Assembly: GCA_028383305.1 (NCBI GenBank)
Contig: JAOEVD010000013.1
Location: 1 to 64,000, forward strand
Length of the DNA stretch: 64,000 nucleotides
Reading direction: 5' to 3'
DNA from: Candidatus Puniceispirillum sp.
GTDB lineage: Bacteria > Pseudomonadota > Alphaproteobacteria > Puniceispirillales > Puniceispirillaceae
Positions 37,186 to 45,752 of this stretch are shown here, piece after piece; the stretch's first letter is position 1, and every line of letters begins with the position of its first letter. The notes under the pieces are model-generated. The model was not told the DNA's origin, ran no database searches, and saw only the letters and a program-made list of their open reading frames with translations. Position numbers and translations under genes: made by a program.

Positions 37186-38715
37186 ATGTCAGAAATTTTG
37201 TCTAAATCGCTGCATATGTCAGGCGCAGGCGCCTCGCCATCTGCAGCGGCCAAAACCGAAACTAATGACGATGATCTCTTGTTTGCTGCGCTATTTGGTG
37301 GCGCAACCGGTGATATATTTGCCGATGACGATAATGGTGACGCGTCAGTCTCGGCTGGTGTTTTTGCTATTCAAACAGTCGATCAAGATGATACTGAAAC
37401 TCCGCCACAAGATGCATTGAGTGCGCTGATTGCTGCATTGCAGGCGGCCCAAGGTTTCGATCAAAAACAAGGTGGGAAGGCAAATGATGCAGCATTGAGT
37501 AACAGCGAAGCGGCAAGCGCGAGTGAAAATGATGATGCCGTAGCGGATATAATTGCAGCCGTTCCGCACGAGCTTAATATCGATCCGGTAAATGGCAATA
37601 TGGCAAAGGTTGTAATTGCTGATCAATCGCAAAACCCAAAATTAATCCGCGCAAACATGACCTTTGACGATGGTAAATTATTGGGTCAAGCCAACGGCAA
37701 CATGCCAAAAATTGGCCTTGGCTCTATGTCGCAAAAGGTAACAATGACGTCGTCAAACAGCCTGATAAAATCTGCAGGTGATCCGGCAGCAACAGGTCAG
37801 GCAGCGCTGTCTGAATCATTTATTGGGCCTATGCCTGCTTCGTCGGTCGATGCCAAGATAGCGGCCAATATCGCCAATCTTCGTGCCATTCGCGCGGCCA
37901 ATCTCGAACAGCGAAATGCCGAAATCAACGCCAAGTTTTCTGGTGATGATACTGGTGATTTTATTGGAAAGTCAGATAAAGCTATCACAACTGCGGCAAG
38001 CCTTAAACAAGCTCTTATGTCTGATAGCATGACGGCCACGGGAGACAAGATGCTGATGCGCGCCGCTACTGTTTTTGAGATGGCGCGGCCAAGTCAGGCT
38101 TCGTCAGCCTTGGTTGACAGCGCAACTAGCACTGTTGGCCAGTCTTTGAATAATCAATTTGGCGGGCAATCAGGCGGGCAATCAGGCGGGCAATCAGGCG
38201 GGCAATCAGGTGGGCAATCAGGTGGACAGGCTGGCGCTTCGTCAGGCGGCGGCTTGTTGAATAATCTGAACACGCTGCAAACGCTTGATTTGGCAAAAAA
38301 TAATTGGACTGAGATGTTGCTTCAGCGCGTTCAAAAGGGGCTTGCCGGTGGCAAGGACCAACTTGATTTCCAGTTGAACCCGCGCAACCTTGGCAAAATG
38401 CAGATCAACCTTGTAATTCAGAATGATCGCACAAATGTTCAGATTCAAACTGAAACATCGGCTGCAGCATTGATGCTAAGTGATTCTGAAGCGCGGTTGG
38501 CACAAATGCTGGAAGCTTCCGGTCTTCGCCTTGGCAATTTCAATTCAGGCCAATCGCAAGGGTTTGGGGGAAATATGTCGGGTGGGCATGCCGACCAACA
38601 AAGTCAGGCTAAAAACTCAGACGAGGCGATCGCTGGCAACGGTGATAATGATGTTGGTAACAGCGCAGATGCAATCACAGAGCGATCAGAAAATTTGATA
38701 AATATTCAAGCCTAG
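37186..38715 (+). CDS. fliK: Hook-length control protein FliK
   Basis: 509 residues from the ATG at 37186; a GTG five codons earlier is possible. FliK is exported as a ruler and then switches export from hook to filament proteins. The first 330 residues are low-complexity, as usual. A GGQS repeat tract sits at about 326-348. The C-terminal switch domain reads DQLDFQLNPRNLGKMQINLV, VQIQTETSAAALMLSDSEAR and LAQMLEASGLRL. The protein is rich in Ala, Asn, Asp and Gln. Confidence 0.9.
   Translation: MSEILSKSLHMSGAGASPSAAAKTETNDDDLLFAALFGGATGDIFADDDNGDASVSAGVFAIQTVDQDDTETPPQDALSALIAALQAAQGFDQKQGGKANDAALSNSEAASASENDDAVADIIAAVPHELNIDPVNGNMAKVVIADQSQNPKLIRANMTFDDGKLLGQANGNMPKIGLGSMSQKVTMTSSNSLIKSAGDPAATGQAALSESFIGPMPASSVDAKIAANIANLRAIRAANLEQRNAEINAKFSGDDTGDFIGKSDKAITTAASLKQALMSDSMTATGDKMLMRAATVFEMARPSQASSALVDSATSTVGQSLNNQFGGQSGGQSGGQSGGQSGGQSGGQAGASSGGGLLNNLNTLQTLDLAKNNWTEMLLQRVQKGLAGGKDQLDFQLNPRNLGKMQINLVIQNDRTNVQIQTETSAAALMLSDSEARLAQMLEASGLRLGNFNSGQSQGFGGNMSGGHADQQSQAKNSDEAIAGNGDNDVGNSADAITERSENLINIQA
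38161..38226 (+). repeat. 12-bp tandem repeat in fliK
   Basis: Five full copies of GGCGGGCAATCA, the last with one change, plus a partial copy. It encodes repeats of GGQS in the ruler part of FliK, so copy number could alter ruler length by four residues per unit. Confidence 0.92.
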
Positions 38716-38769
38716 TACAGTTGTAATTACTGATGTACTAAGTAGGGACGCCCATTGGAGGAAGAGTCT

Positions 38770-39351
38770 ATGGCAGATGACGAAAATAACCAGCCCAAAA
38801 AAAGTCGTGGAATCATAAAAATTCTTGGATTTGTCTTTGGCGGCCTGTTTTTAGTTGGTGCAGGTCTTGGTGCCGGGTTTTTTATGTTTGGTAGTAATCA
38901 ACCAGATCCGTCAGAAGAGATTGAAAAGATTATTGAACGCAAAATGGTCGAAGCAGATGAAAAGAAAATCGCTGAAGAAAAGGCCGCTGAGGGAGAGAGC
39001 AAGGTTGCCAAGGAAACCCCCGAGGTTAAAACCTTTATGACAACGTATTTCGAATTTCCAGGTACCTTTACAACGAACCTGATGAATTCACGCAAATTCC
39101 TGCAGGTAGGTCTTGGTGTTTCAACACAATATGATGACAAGGTTATGGTGAACGTCGAGGCGCATCAACTGGGGCTTCGCTCAGAGATCCTGAACACGAT
39201 TAGTGAGTTTTCTGAAGCTGATATTCAAGGTAAAAGTGGGCGTGAAAAACTTGCCAAAGCATTGACTGATAGCATCAATCAGAAATTGATTGCGCTTGAA
39301 GATTTTGGCGGTGTTCAAGAAGTTCACTTTACTTCATTTGTGTTACAATAA
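38770..39351 (+). CDS. fliL: Stator-associated protein FliL
   Basis: 193 residues. The ATG at 38770 is preceded by GGAGGAAG; a TTG at 38755 lies within that signal and is rejected. FliL is a single-pass inner-membrane protein near the stator. It has a membrane span at about residues 17-41 (IKILGFVFGGLFLVGAGLGA), a charged periplasmic linker (IEKIIERKMVEADEKKIAEE) and the C-terminal FliL domain (FEFPGTFTTNLMNSRKFLQV and ADIQGKSGREKLAKALTDSI). It heads the switch and export genes. Confidence 0.94.
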   Translation: MADDENNQPKKSRGIIKILGFVFGGLFLVGAGLGAGFFMFGSNQPDPSEEIEKIIERKMVEADEKKIAEEKAAEGESKVAKETPEVKTFMTTYFEFPGTFTTNLMNSRKFLQVGLGVSTQYDDKVMVNVEAHQLGLRSEILNTISEFSEADIQGKSGREKLAKALTDSINQKLIALEDFGGVQEVHFTSFVLQ

Positions 39352-39385
39352 ATAAATCACGGTAACGGTTAAGGTCGGTTAGATC

Positions 39386-40348
39386 ATGTCGTCACGCAAA
39401 CTATCAAGCGAAGAAGTAGACGCTCTTATGGATGGGCTAAAAAGCTCGGCCCATGAAGTGCATGCTGATGTTTCCGGATCTAGCGATGTGCGCGGATTCC
39501 AATTCGGTCAGGATGATTTGTCGTTGATGGGTGACTATTATGCATTGCGCCTGATCAATGAACGCTTTGCCCGTATTGCCCGCCGGGTATTTTTGCCAAT
39601 GTTGCGTATACAGCCGCGTATTGCGCCATTTCCACCAGAGGTTAAATCCTTTGACGAGTATTGTGAAAGCATCGATAGTTTCATGAACTTGAATATTTCT
39701 CGGATGGAGGAATTGCGCGGACCAATGTTGATGGCATTACGGCCAAAATTCATTTCAACCCTTACCGCTTCTTATTATGGTGGATCCATTTTTCAGCCTG
39801 ATCAGAAACGAAATGAATTTACCAGTACGGAAGAACGCGTGATTGAGATCGTTCATCGAGGTCTTAGCTCCTGTCTTACTGAGGCTTGGTCAGATTTAAT
39901 GCCGATCACACTTGCTCAACCTAGCCGCGAGGTGAACCCCCAATTTGCGTCATTTGTTGATGGCAACGAGCTGGTGATTATCTGCTCCTTTTTGATCCAG
40001 CTTCCCAATGCTGAAGCTATAAATCTTGAGGTCGTCTACCCTTTGCAAACACTGAAGCCGATTGCATCACAATTGCGGTCACGTGTGCAGTCTGATAAAC
40101 GCGATGATAACGTTACCTGGCGCGAAAAGATGGAACGGGCGATTTTAAATATTCCGTTGAATATTACCGCACTTCTTGGTGAGCCGGTCATGTCGATGGG
40201 TCAGTTAATTCGCCTGAAAACGGGCGATGTTGTTTCTATCCAGATTAATGAAGGTATCGAAGTTAGAGTCGAAGATAGGCCCATCTTCCTAGCTGAAATT
40301 GGTGAGGTCTCAGGGCAGGTGGCGGTAAGCCTGTCACGACGTATATAA
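39386..40348 (+). CDS. fliM: Motor switch protein FliM
   Basis: 320 residues. FliM binds phosphorylated CheY and forms most of the C ring. The N-terminal LSSEEVDALMDGL resembles the CheY-binding peptide; the core contains LRLINERFARIARRVFLPML and LEVVYPLQTLKPIASQLRS; the C-terminal SpoA-type domain ends EIGEVSGQVAVSLSRRI. It is the expected size and lies between fliL and fliN. Confidence 0.95.
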   Translation: MSSRKLSSEEVDALMDGLKSSAHEVHADVSGSSDVRGFQFGQDDLSLMGDYYALRLINERFARIARRVFLPMLRIQPRIAPFPPEVKSFDEYCESIDSFMNLNISRMEELRGPMLMALRPKFISTLTASYYGGSIFQPDQKRNEFTSTEERVIEIVHRGLSSCLTEAWSDLMPITLAQPSREVNPQFASFVDGNELVIICSFLIQLPNAEAINLEVVYPLQTLKPIASQLRSRVQSDKRDDNVTWREKMERAILNIPLNITALLGEPVMSMGQLIRLKTGDVVSIQINEGIEVRVEDRPIFLAEIGEVSGQVAVSLSRRI

Positions 40349-40394
40349 ATGATTTAAGTTTAAGGTTGGTTTACCGGCCAAAAGAAGGAAAAGC

Positions 40395-40745
40395 ATGATG
40401 GCAGATGAAACTGAAAAACAGGCAGATGGCGCTTCAGTCGCACCAAATGCTGCAGAGGATAGAGCTAATTCGCCGTCAAAGGTGACTGCGGAAAATCTGC
40501 GCGTACTTGAAAATGTCGAAGTGCAGATGACGGTTGAGGTTGGTAATACAGAAATCAAAATCCGTGATTTGTTGCGCTTGAATGAAGGTGCTGTGATCGA
40601 GCTTGATCGCCTTGCTGGTGATCCACTGGATATCTTGGTCAATGGAACAATGATTGCTAAAGGTGAAATTGTGATGGTTGGCGAGAGGTTTGGCGTGCGC
40701 TTTACTGAGATTGTTGACCCTGAAAAGCGTGTAGAAAACCTTTAA
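40395..40745 (+). CDS. fliN: Motor switch protein FliN
   Basis: 116 residues. Two ATGs in a row occur at 40395 and 40398, with AGGAAA ahead. The C-terminal SpoA domain is clear: VEVQMTVEVGNTEIKIRDLL, RLNEGAVIELDRLAGDPLDI and GERFGVRFTEIVDPEKRV. The first 35 residues are a variable acidic lead. FliN forms the lower part of the C ring. It is followed by 193 bases with a new promoter, so it may close the fliL-M-N unit. Confidence 0.95.
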   Translation: MMADETEKQADGASVAPNAAEDRANSPSKVTAENLRVLENVEVQMTVEVGNTEIKIRDLLRLNEGAVIELDRLAGDPLDILVNGTMIAKGEIVMVGERFGVRFTEIVDPEKRVENL

Positions 40746-40886
40746 TCCCGTTTCATTTATGCCAGCCACGTGCGTCATTCATTTGACAGTTGGCAGATAG
40801 TTGAGATGTTTCTCCAAATAAAGCGCCCTAGAAAACAGAGCCTATTCAGCTTCTTAATGTTTATTTAAGGGACTAATGTTAAGTTT

Positions 40887-40902
40887 GGCACATTTTTTGC
40901 CT
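40887..40902 (+). promoter_or_regulatory. Sigma-54 promoter of the fliO-P-Q-R-flhB unit
   Basis: TGGCACATTTTTTGCC matches the -24/-12 element except the last base. It is 37 bases before the fliO ATG at 40939, in the 193-base gap after fliN. Confidence 0.82.
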
Positions 40903-40938
40903 TTTCCGTTATTAGGATCATCCTGACGGAGTTTGGCA

Positions 40939-41430
40939 ATGTATACGAATATCATCGGCACCCAGCAAATTGTGATCACCGCCGCTTTTCTTGGTGTGAT
41001 GATCCTATTGCTCTTTATTCTTCGTAGGAAAAGCACAGTCATCCGCGCCAGTATGAAAGCTGGAAAACGCGTCTTTGTCATTGAAGATACAGCAGTTAGC
41101 CCAACCGAAAGGCTGCGACTGATCAAGATTGACACCCAAGAATTTGTCATGGTGTCGGCAAAAGGCCATGCGCCAAGCTTGGTGCCCTTAGCGATGAAAA
41201 ATACTGAACCTCACTCGCAGAAAAATCATACAAATGACGGCGCAATTGATCATGACCCTGTAGATGCTTCGGTTTTTAATGCTCCGCCCGCACATGCCAT
41301 GGCAGAACCATTCGCCAAAAGCGACCTGCTTCATTCGTCAACTCAAACCAATGCAGTGCCATTAGATGACCAACATGAGGCCTTTGCCAAGACCTTTCAA
41401 AGTTGGAGGCAGCAAAATGCAGCGCGCTAG
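40939..41430 (+). CDS. fliO: Export-gate assembly protein FliO
   Basis: 163 residues from the ATG at 40939. A single N-terminal membrane span (IVITAAFLGVMILLLFILRR) is followed by the short FliO core (GKRVFVIEDTAVSPTERLRL, EFVMVSAKGHAPSLVPL) and a long hydrophilic tail. FliO helps FliP assemble. The end overlaps the fliP start by 14 bases. Confidence 0.85.
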   Translation: MYTNIIGTQQIVITAAFLGVMILLLFILRRKSTVIRASMKAGKRVFVIEDTAVSPTERLRLIKIDTQEFVMVSAKGHAPSLVPLAMKNTEPHSQKNHTNDGAIDHDPVDASVFNAPPAHAMAEPFAKSDLLHSSTQTNAVPLDDQHEAFAKTFQSWRQQNAAR

Positions 41431-42238
41431 CCTGATATCCATCGGCCATCACCTAGCGGTTGCTGCGATTGCCATTTTGGCGGTTGATGTGGGCTTTGCT
41501 GGCCAAGCAGTGGCACAGGACTCTGCTGGCAGCCTCGTCAGCAATATGGCTGGATTTGGGGCTGGTCTACCAGCTTTGATTTCTAATAACGGTGCTGATG
41601 GCAGCACATCCTATTCATTGTCTTTACAGATTTTAGCCTTGATGACGGCAATAACGGTGTTGCCGTCAATTGTGCTTGGTATGACATCTTTTACTCGCAT
41701 TATCATTGTGTTGTCAATTTTGCGGCAGGCTATGGGAACCCAACAAACCCCGCCCAATCAGGTGTTGATTGCAATTGCACTATTTCTGACCTTCTTCATC
41801 ATGTCGCCGACGCTGACAACGATTTATGACACCGCCGCTGAACCTTATTTGAATGGCAGTGTTAGCGCCGAATCTGCGCTATCCACGGCAAGCGGTGATA
41901 TGAAAAAATTCATGGTCATGAATACGCGTAAAGATGATCTGAACATGTTTATGGATCTGGCTGAAAAAGGCGCGGTGGAAACGCCAGAAGATGTGCCTTT
42001 GACCGTGTTATTGCCAGCCTTCATTACCTCTGAATTAAAAACCGCCTTTCAGATTGGCTTTCTCTTGTTTTTGCCATTTTTGGTAATTGATATGGTGGTG
42101 GCTTCGGTGTTGATGTCGCTTGGCATGATGATGCTTAGCCCGATGCTGGTAGCACTTCCCTTTAAGTTACTTTTATTCGTTCTGGTCGATGGCTGGAGCA
42201 TGACGGTTGGATCGCTTGTCGCGACCTATGCCGTTTAA
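41417..42238 (+). CDS. fliP: Export-gate protein FliP
   Basis: 273 residues. The ATG at 41417 has GGAGGC upstream and lies inside the end of fliO. A cleavable signal peptide (VAAIAILAVDVGFAGQAVAQ) is present as in classical FliP. Then come the gate-forming segments ILALMTAITVLPSIVLGMTS, RIIIVLSILRQAMGTQQTPP and ELKTAFQIGFLLFLPFLVID. FliP forms the core of the export channel with FliQ and FliR. Confidence 0.96.
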   Translation: MQRASLISIGHHLAVAAIAILAVDVGFAGQAVAQDSAGSLVSNMAGFGAGLPALISNNGADGSTSYSLSLQILALMTAITVLPSIVLGMTSFTRIIIVLSILRQAMGTQQTPPNQVLIAIALFLTFFIMSPTLTTIYDTAAEPYLNGSVSAESALSTASGDMKKFMVMNTRKDDLNMFMDLAEKGAVETPEDVPLTVLLPAFITSELKTAFQIGFLLFLPFLVIDMVVASVLMSLGMMMLSPMLVALPFKLLLFVLVDGWSMTVGSLVATYAV

Positions 42239-42265
42239 CGCTGATGGGGTGGAAGGACGCAAATT

Positions 42266-42532
42266 ATGGGCTTTGATATGAACGTCGAATTTCTGCGGAT
42301 GGCATTCTGGCAGATCGTTATGGTGGCTGGCCCAGTTTTGCTCGTAGCGCTTGGGATCGGTTTGTTTATCGGCATCATTCAGGCTGCAACATCGATCAAT
42401 GAGCAAACCCTTAGCTTTGTGCCAAAGCTTTTTGTCGTTTTGATAACGTTTGGTCTGCTGGCCAATCTGATGATGGTTCAGCTATCGGATTATTTTTATT
42501 TCATCTTTGAGCAGGTTGCACAGGTAGGCTAG
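42266..42532 (+). CDS. fliQ: Export-gate protein FliQ
   Basis: 88 residues with two membrane spans, the standard form. The family marks are GPVLLVALGIGLFIGIIQAA followed by TSINEQTLSFVPKLF. It sits 27 bases after fliP and four bases before fliR. Confidence 0.95.
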   Translation: MGFDMNVEFLRMAFWQIVMVAGPVLLVALGIGLFIGIIQAATSINEQTLSFVPKLFVVLITFGLLANLMMVQLSDYFYFIFEQVAQVG

Positions 42533-42536
42533 GCAG

Positions 42537-43367
42537 ATGGGTGATGCGGCATTATCAAATATAGGCGGTGTTGGGGCACTCCCCGGGCTAGACCTGCAAT
42601 TTGTGATGGAGCTTCTTGCCGGATTATTTTTGGCAAGTTTGCGCATTGGCGCCTTTTTGATTTCGTCCCCCTTTTTTGGCGGCAGCGCGGTGCCGCTGCA
42701 AGTTCGCATCATCATGGCGGTGCTTCTTGGCGTTGCCGTGGTTAATAATGTGACTGTTCCTGACTGGCAAAGCTTTACTGCTTTGACGGGGATTCAGGTG
42801 ATCATGACAGAGCTTGCCATTGGTATTGGTTCAGGGCTGATCCTAACCATCTGGTTTTCGGCAGTGCTTCTTGCGGGTGAAAAGATTGCTAGTTCGGCTG
42901 GTCTAGGTTTTGCTGCACAGATTGACCCTGACTCAGGTGGTCAAACGCCGGTTGTTAGTAAAACATTTTCGTTGTTTTTAACGGTGATTTTCTTGTCATG
43001 GAACGGACATTTGATGGTTTTGCGGGCGGTTGCCGACTCATATGAATATCTGCCCGTTGGCGCGATGCCAGCCTTTCCCCTGCTGATACAAGGCGGGATC
43101 GCAGCAGCCGGATCAATGTTTCTGGCGGCAACCATTATTATGCTACCAATCACCGCCTTTTTGCTGGCAATCAATCTTGTCATTGGTGTGATCACACGAT
43201 CAGCTCCACAATTGAACCTGTTTTCATTTGGTTTTCCGATCAGCATGCTTGGTATTTTTGTTTTGCTATATCTTTGGGTCGATGTGCTTGGTGGTGCGAT
43301 GGAAGATTTGTCGCATGCTGCCATTGAAAATGTTCAATCTATTCTTGGAGCAATAAGCAATGGCTGA
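42537..43367 (+). CDS. fliR: Export-gate protein FliR
   Basis: 276 residues, all hydrophobic helices. The segments FLASLRIGAFLISSPFFGGS and AVPLQVRIIMAVLLGVAVV, and later SAGLGFAAQIDPDSGGQTPV, are typical. FliR closes the FliP/FliQ channel spiral. Its end overlaps flhB by eight bases, as expected for coupled gate genes. Confidence 0.95.
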   Translation: MGDAALSNIGGVGALPGLDLQFVMELLAGLFLASLRIGAFLISSPFFGGSAVPLQVRIIMAVLLGVAVVNNVTVPDWQSFTALTGIQVIMTELAIGIGSGLILTIWFSAVLLAGEKIASSAGLGFAAQIDPDSGGQTPVVSKTFSLFLTVIFLSWNGHLMVLRAVADSYEYLPVGAMPAFPLLIQGGIAAAGSMFLAATIIMLPITAFLLAINLVIGVITRSAPQLNLFSFGFPISMLGIFVLLYLWVDVLGGAMEDLSHAAIENVQSILGAISNG

Positions 43368-44529
43368 AGAAGGTGATAGCAGCCAAGAAAAGACTGAGGA
43401 CCCCTCCCAACGAAAAATCGAAAAGGCGGCGGAAGACGGCAAGGTATTAACCTCCAAAGACATGTTTGTTTTTACCGGTCTTTTTGGCGGATTGTTGATG
43501 ATGTTTGCAGTGCCTGGGATTATTGAACCAGCGCTTGGCAGCTGGGGCGCGTTGTTAAGCCTTGAACGTGGTGCAGATCTTGATGCGCTTATTGGTCAAC
43601 GAATCACTGAAGGGATTAAGATGATCCTAATTGCCGGCGCTGTTGTTGGCTTGCCATTGATGGTTCTGGTTGTTCTGACACAGGCAGCGGTTGCGGGAAA
43701 TTTGAATTTTGCCCCAAAAGCCATGTCTTTTAAGGGCAACCGGATCAACCCGCTAAAAGGGTTGGCGCGGATGGTGTCGATGAAAGCCCTTGTCGAGCTT
43801 GGAAAAGCATCGCTGAAGGTCGTTCTTCTTTTCGGTGTTGCGATTGGTATTTTTTATGTTCAGGCACCCAAAATTTTGCAATTGCCATTTCGCTCGCTTG
43901 GCGAGGCGGTGGCAACGGCGGGGAGCATGTTTCCAGCTGTTCTTGGCGGTCTATTGCTGATGCTGGCCGCGATTGCCCTTCTTGATTTCATGTGGCAGCG
44001 TCACACGCATATCAAATCGTTGAAAATGTCCAAGCAGGATCAAAAAGACGAATATAAACAGACAGAAGGCTCGCCCGAAGTCAAAGCAAAAATCCGCCGG
44101 ATGCAGATGGAAAATTCGGCAAATGCGTCACGCCAGCAAACCGCGTTAAATGATGTGCCATCGGCAACCGCGATCATTACTAACCCAACACATTTTGCGG
44201 TTGCGTTGAAATATGATGTTGGCAGTTCACAAGCACCAAAAGTTCTGGCAATGGGGCGCGGCAAGATTGCCGAAATGATTATCGAGCGAGGCAATGATGC
44301 AGATGTAACTGTCTTCCGCAGTCCACTATTGGCGCGTGCTTTGTTCTTTAGTGGCGAGATTGGTGGCGAGATTCCTGAAATGCTATACCAAGCGGTGGCG
44401 ATTGTTCTAGCCTATATTTATCGGGTCGATCGCGGCGAAGATCTTGAACGGCCAGACGTTGATTTGCCTGAAGATATGCGGTTTGATGAATTTGGTAAGC
44501 CGCTTGTGACTGGAGCAGGAGGGGTCTAA
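43360..44529 (+). CDS. flhB: Export substrate-switch protein FlhB
   Basis: 389 residues. An N-terminal acidic lead (GDSSQEKTEDPSQRKIEKAA) precedes four membrane segments. The cytoplasmic domain carries the self-cleavage motif NPTH at about residues 275-278 (IITNPTHFAVALKYD). Cleavage there changes export from hook to filament proteins, with FliK as the trigger. A C-terminal tail of about 25 residues extends past the usual end. The stop shares one base with the next gene. Confidence 0.96.
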   Translation: MAEEGDSSQEKTEDPSQRKIEKAAEDGKVLTSKDMFVFTGLFGGLLMMFAVPGIIEPALGSWGALLSLERGADLDALIGQRITEGIKMILIAGAVVGLPLMVLVVLTQAAVAGNLNFAPKAMSFKGNRINPLKGLARMVSMKALVELGKASLKVVLLFGVAIGIFYVQAPKILQLPFRSLGEAVATAGSMFPAVLGGLLLMLAAIALLDFMWQRHTHIKSLKMSKQDQKDEYKQTEGSPEVKAKIRRMQMENSANASRQQTALNDVPSATAIITNPTHFAVALKYDVGSSQAPKVLAMGRGKIAEMIIERGNDADVTVFRSPLLARALFFSGEIGGEIPEMLYQAVAIVLAYIYRVDRGEDLERPDVDLPEDMRFDEFGKPLVTGAGGV

Positions 44530-44735
44530 TGCGGAAACAAAGATCAATTGGTGAGATGATCAGTACAGTCACGTTTTTTGGTTTGTCGGCCTATCTGTTG
44601 ATTTTTAGCCTTGGATTGTTTGAAGAAGGCGAAAAATTGCGGGGTACAATCGGCTTGCTGGCTGCGGCTTGTTGCGGCCTTGGCGGTTTACGATTTGTGA
44701 TTGCCGAACTTGTTACCAAATGGCGAGACAGCTAA
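44529..44735 (+). CDS. Unknown small membrane protein after flhB
   Basis: 68 residues with two hydrophobic segments (TVTFFGLSAYLLIFSLGLF and GTIGLLAAACCGLGGLRFVI), so probably a hairpin in the inner membrane. It overlaps flhB and the next gene by one base each (TAATG), a sign of tight co-translation with the export gate. No family was recognised. Confidence 0.75.
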   Translation: MRKQRSIGEMISTVTFFGLSAYLLIFSLGLFEEGEKLRGTIGLLAAACCGLGGLRFVIAELVTKWRDS

Positions 44736-44956
44736 TGAGTGATAACGTTAAAAATCATGTTAAATGTCATGGTTGCGCGCATTATTTTGTCACTCATGAT
44801 CGAAAACGTCCCTATGGTTGCGCAAAGTTCGGATTTAAGGCCAAAAGCCTGCCATCGCAGGTGGTGGTTGAATCAACTGGCATGCAATGTGCATATCGGG
44901 TTGACCGTCCGGCCACCAATCTAGGCCGCAAAGCAGAAAACCAGAGGAAAGTCTGA
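44735..44956 (+). CDS. Unknown small Cys-rich protein
   Basis: 73 residues from the ATG at 44735. It has CHGC near the N-terminus, then PYGC and a later QCAYRV, four cysteines in a pattern that could hold a metal: VKCHGCAHYFVTHDRKRPYG followed by CAKFGFKAKSLPS. No membrane segment. Both ends overlap neighbours by one base. It looks like a conserved domain but no named family could be assigned. Confidence 0.75.
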   Translation: MSDNVKNHVKCHGCAHYFVTHDRKRPYGCAKFGFKAKSLPSQVVVESTGMQCAYRVDRPATNLGRKAENQRKV

Positions 44957-45693
44957 TGGCAGGTGAACTTAATTCAGTCCAGGAAAGTATCAAACTTGCA
45001 TTGGACGCTGCGGATGCAGCAACCGATGTAACCTCGGAATATAGTCAGGTAAAACGCGAACATAAGAAGTTGGAAAGCAAAGTGTCACAGATTCACCGTT
45101 ACACCACCATAACCTTTGTAAGCGCCATTTCAGCAGCGGCTATTGCGCTGGCCTTTTCGGCGACCTTGTATTTTAAATCAATTTCTGAGCTGAAATTAAT
45201 GACATCAACCAACCGCGAAGGGTTGATTGTGTTTTCTGAGAATATTGAAAGGCTGAATACGGTTCTTGCCGAATTGCAGGTGTCATTGTCAAAACAAGAA
45301 GAACTGGTCAAACTGAACCGCGAATCAACATCGCAAATTAGCGAGTTGAAAAAAGTCATGGCGGATGGCAGTGCTAGCATTGTGGCGCAATTGCAAAAGA
45401 CCAGTGATGGATTAGGTGGATCAACAATCGCGCTTGGTGATGATTTGAAGACAGCGGTGGCAGCCCAGAACAAACTGGTAACAAACAGCTTTAAAGTCAG
45501 CTTGAGCAGCCTAGAATCATCCGTGATGAAATCAATAGCTGCCATTGATAAAAAGACCGCCGACAAAACAGCTTTGCAGAGTGTCGCTTCCTCACAAGCC
45601 AAAACAAAAAAAGAAATTGAAGCTTTGAAGTTGCAGACTAAGGAAATTCGAAAACTCCTTGAGACTCAGCAAAATCGTATTACATTTCCCTAA
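44956..45693 (+). CDS. Unknown membrane-anchored coiled-coil protein
   Basis: 245 residues. A short cytoplasmic helix with charged heptads (SQVKREHKKLESKVSQIHRY) precedes one membrane span at about 51-73 (ITFVSAISAAAIALAFSATL). The rest is a long periplasmic-side coiled coil (ENIERLNTVLAELQVSLSKQ, KTKKEIEALKLQTKEIRKLL). Strong ribosome site GAGGAAA. It is part of the flhB-linked operon. The topology resembles a motor or basal-body accessory factor, but that is inference. Confidence 0.75.
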   Translation: MAGELNSVQESIKLALDAADAATDVTSEYSQVKREHKKLESKVSQIHRYTTITFVSAISAAAIALAFSATLYFKSISELKLMTSTNREGLIVFSENIERLNTVLAELQVSLSKQEELVKLNRESTSQISELKKVMADGSASIVAQLQKTSDGLGGSTIALGDDLKTAVAAQNKLVTNSFKVSLSSLESSVMKSIAAIDKKTADKTALQSVASSQAKTKKEIEALKLQTKEIRKLLETQQNRITFP

Positions 45694-45752
45694 AAAGGTC
45701 GCCGCTAATGCGACAGAACTTAAAGGACAATGTTTAGAAAACGGAGATCAAG

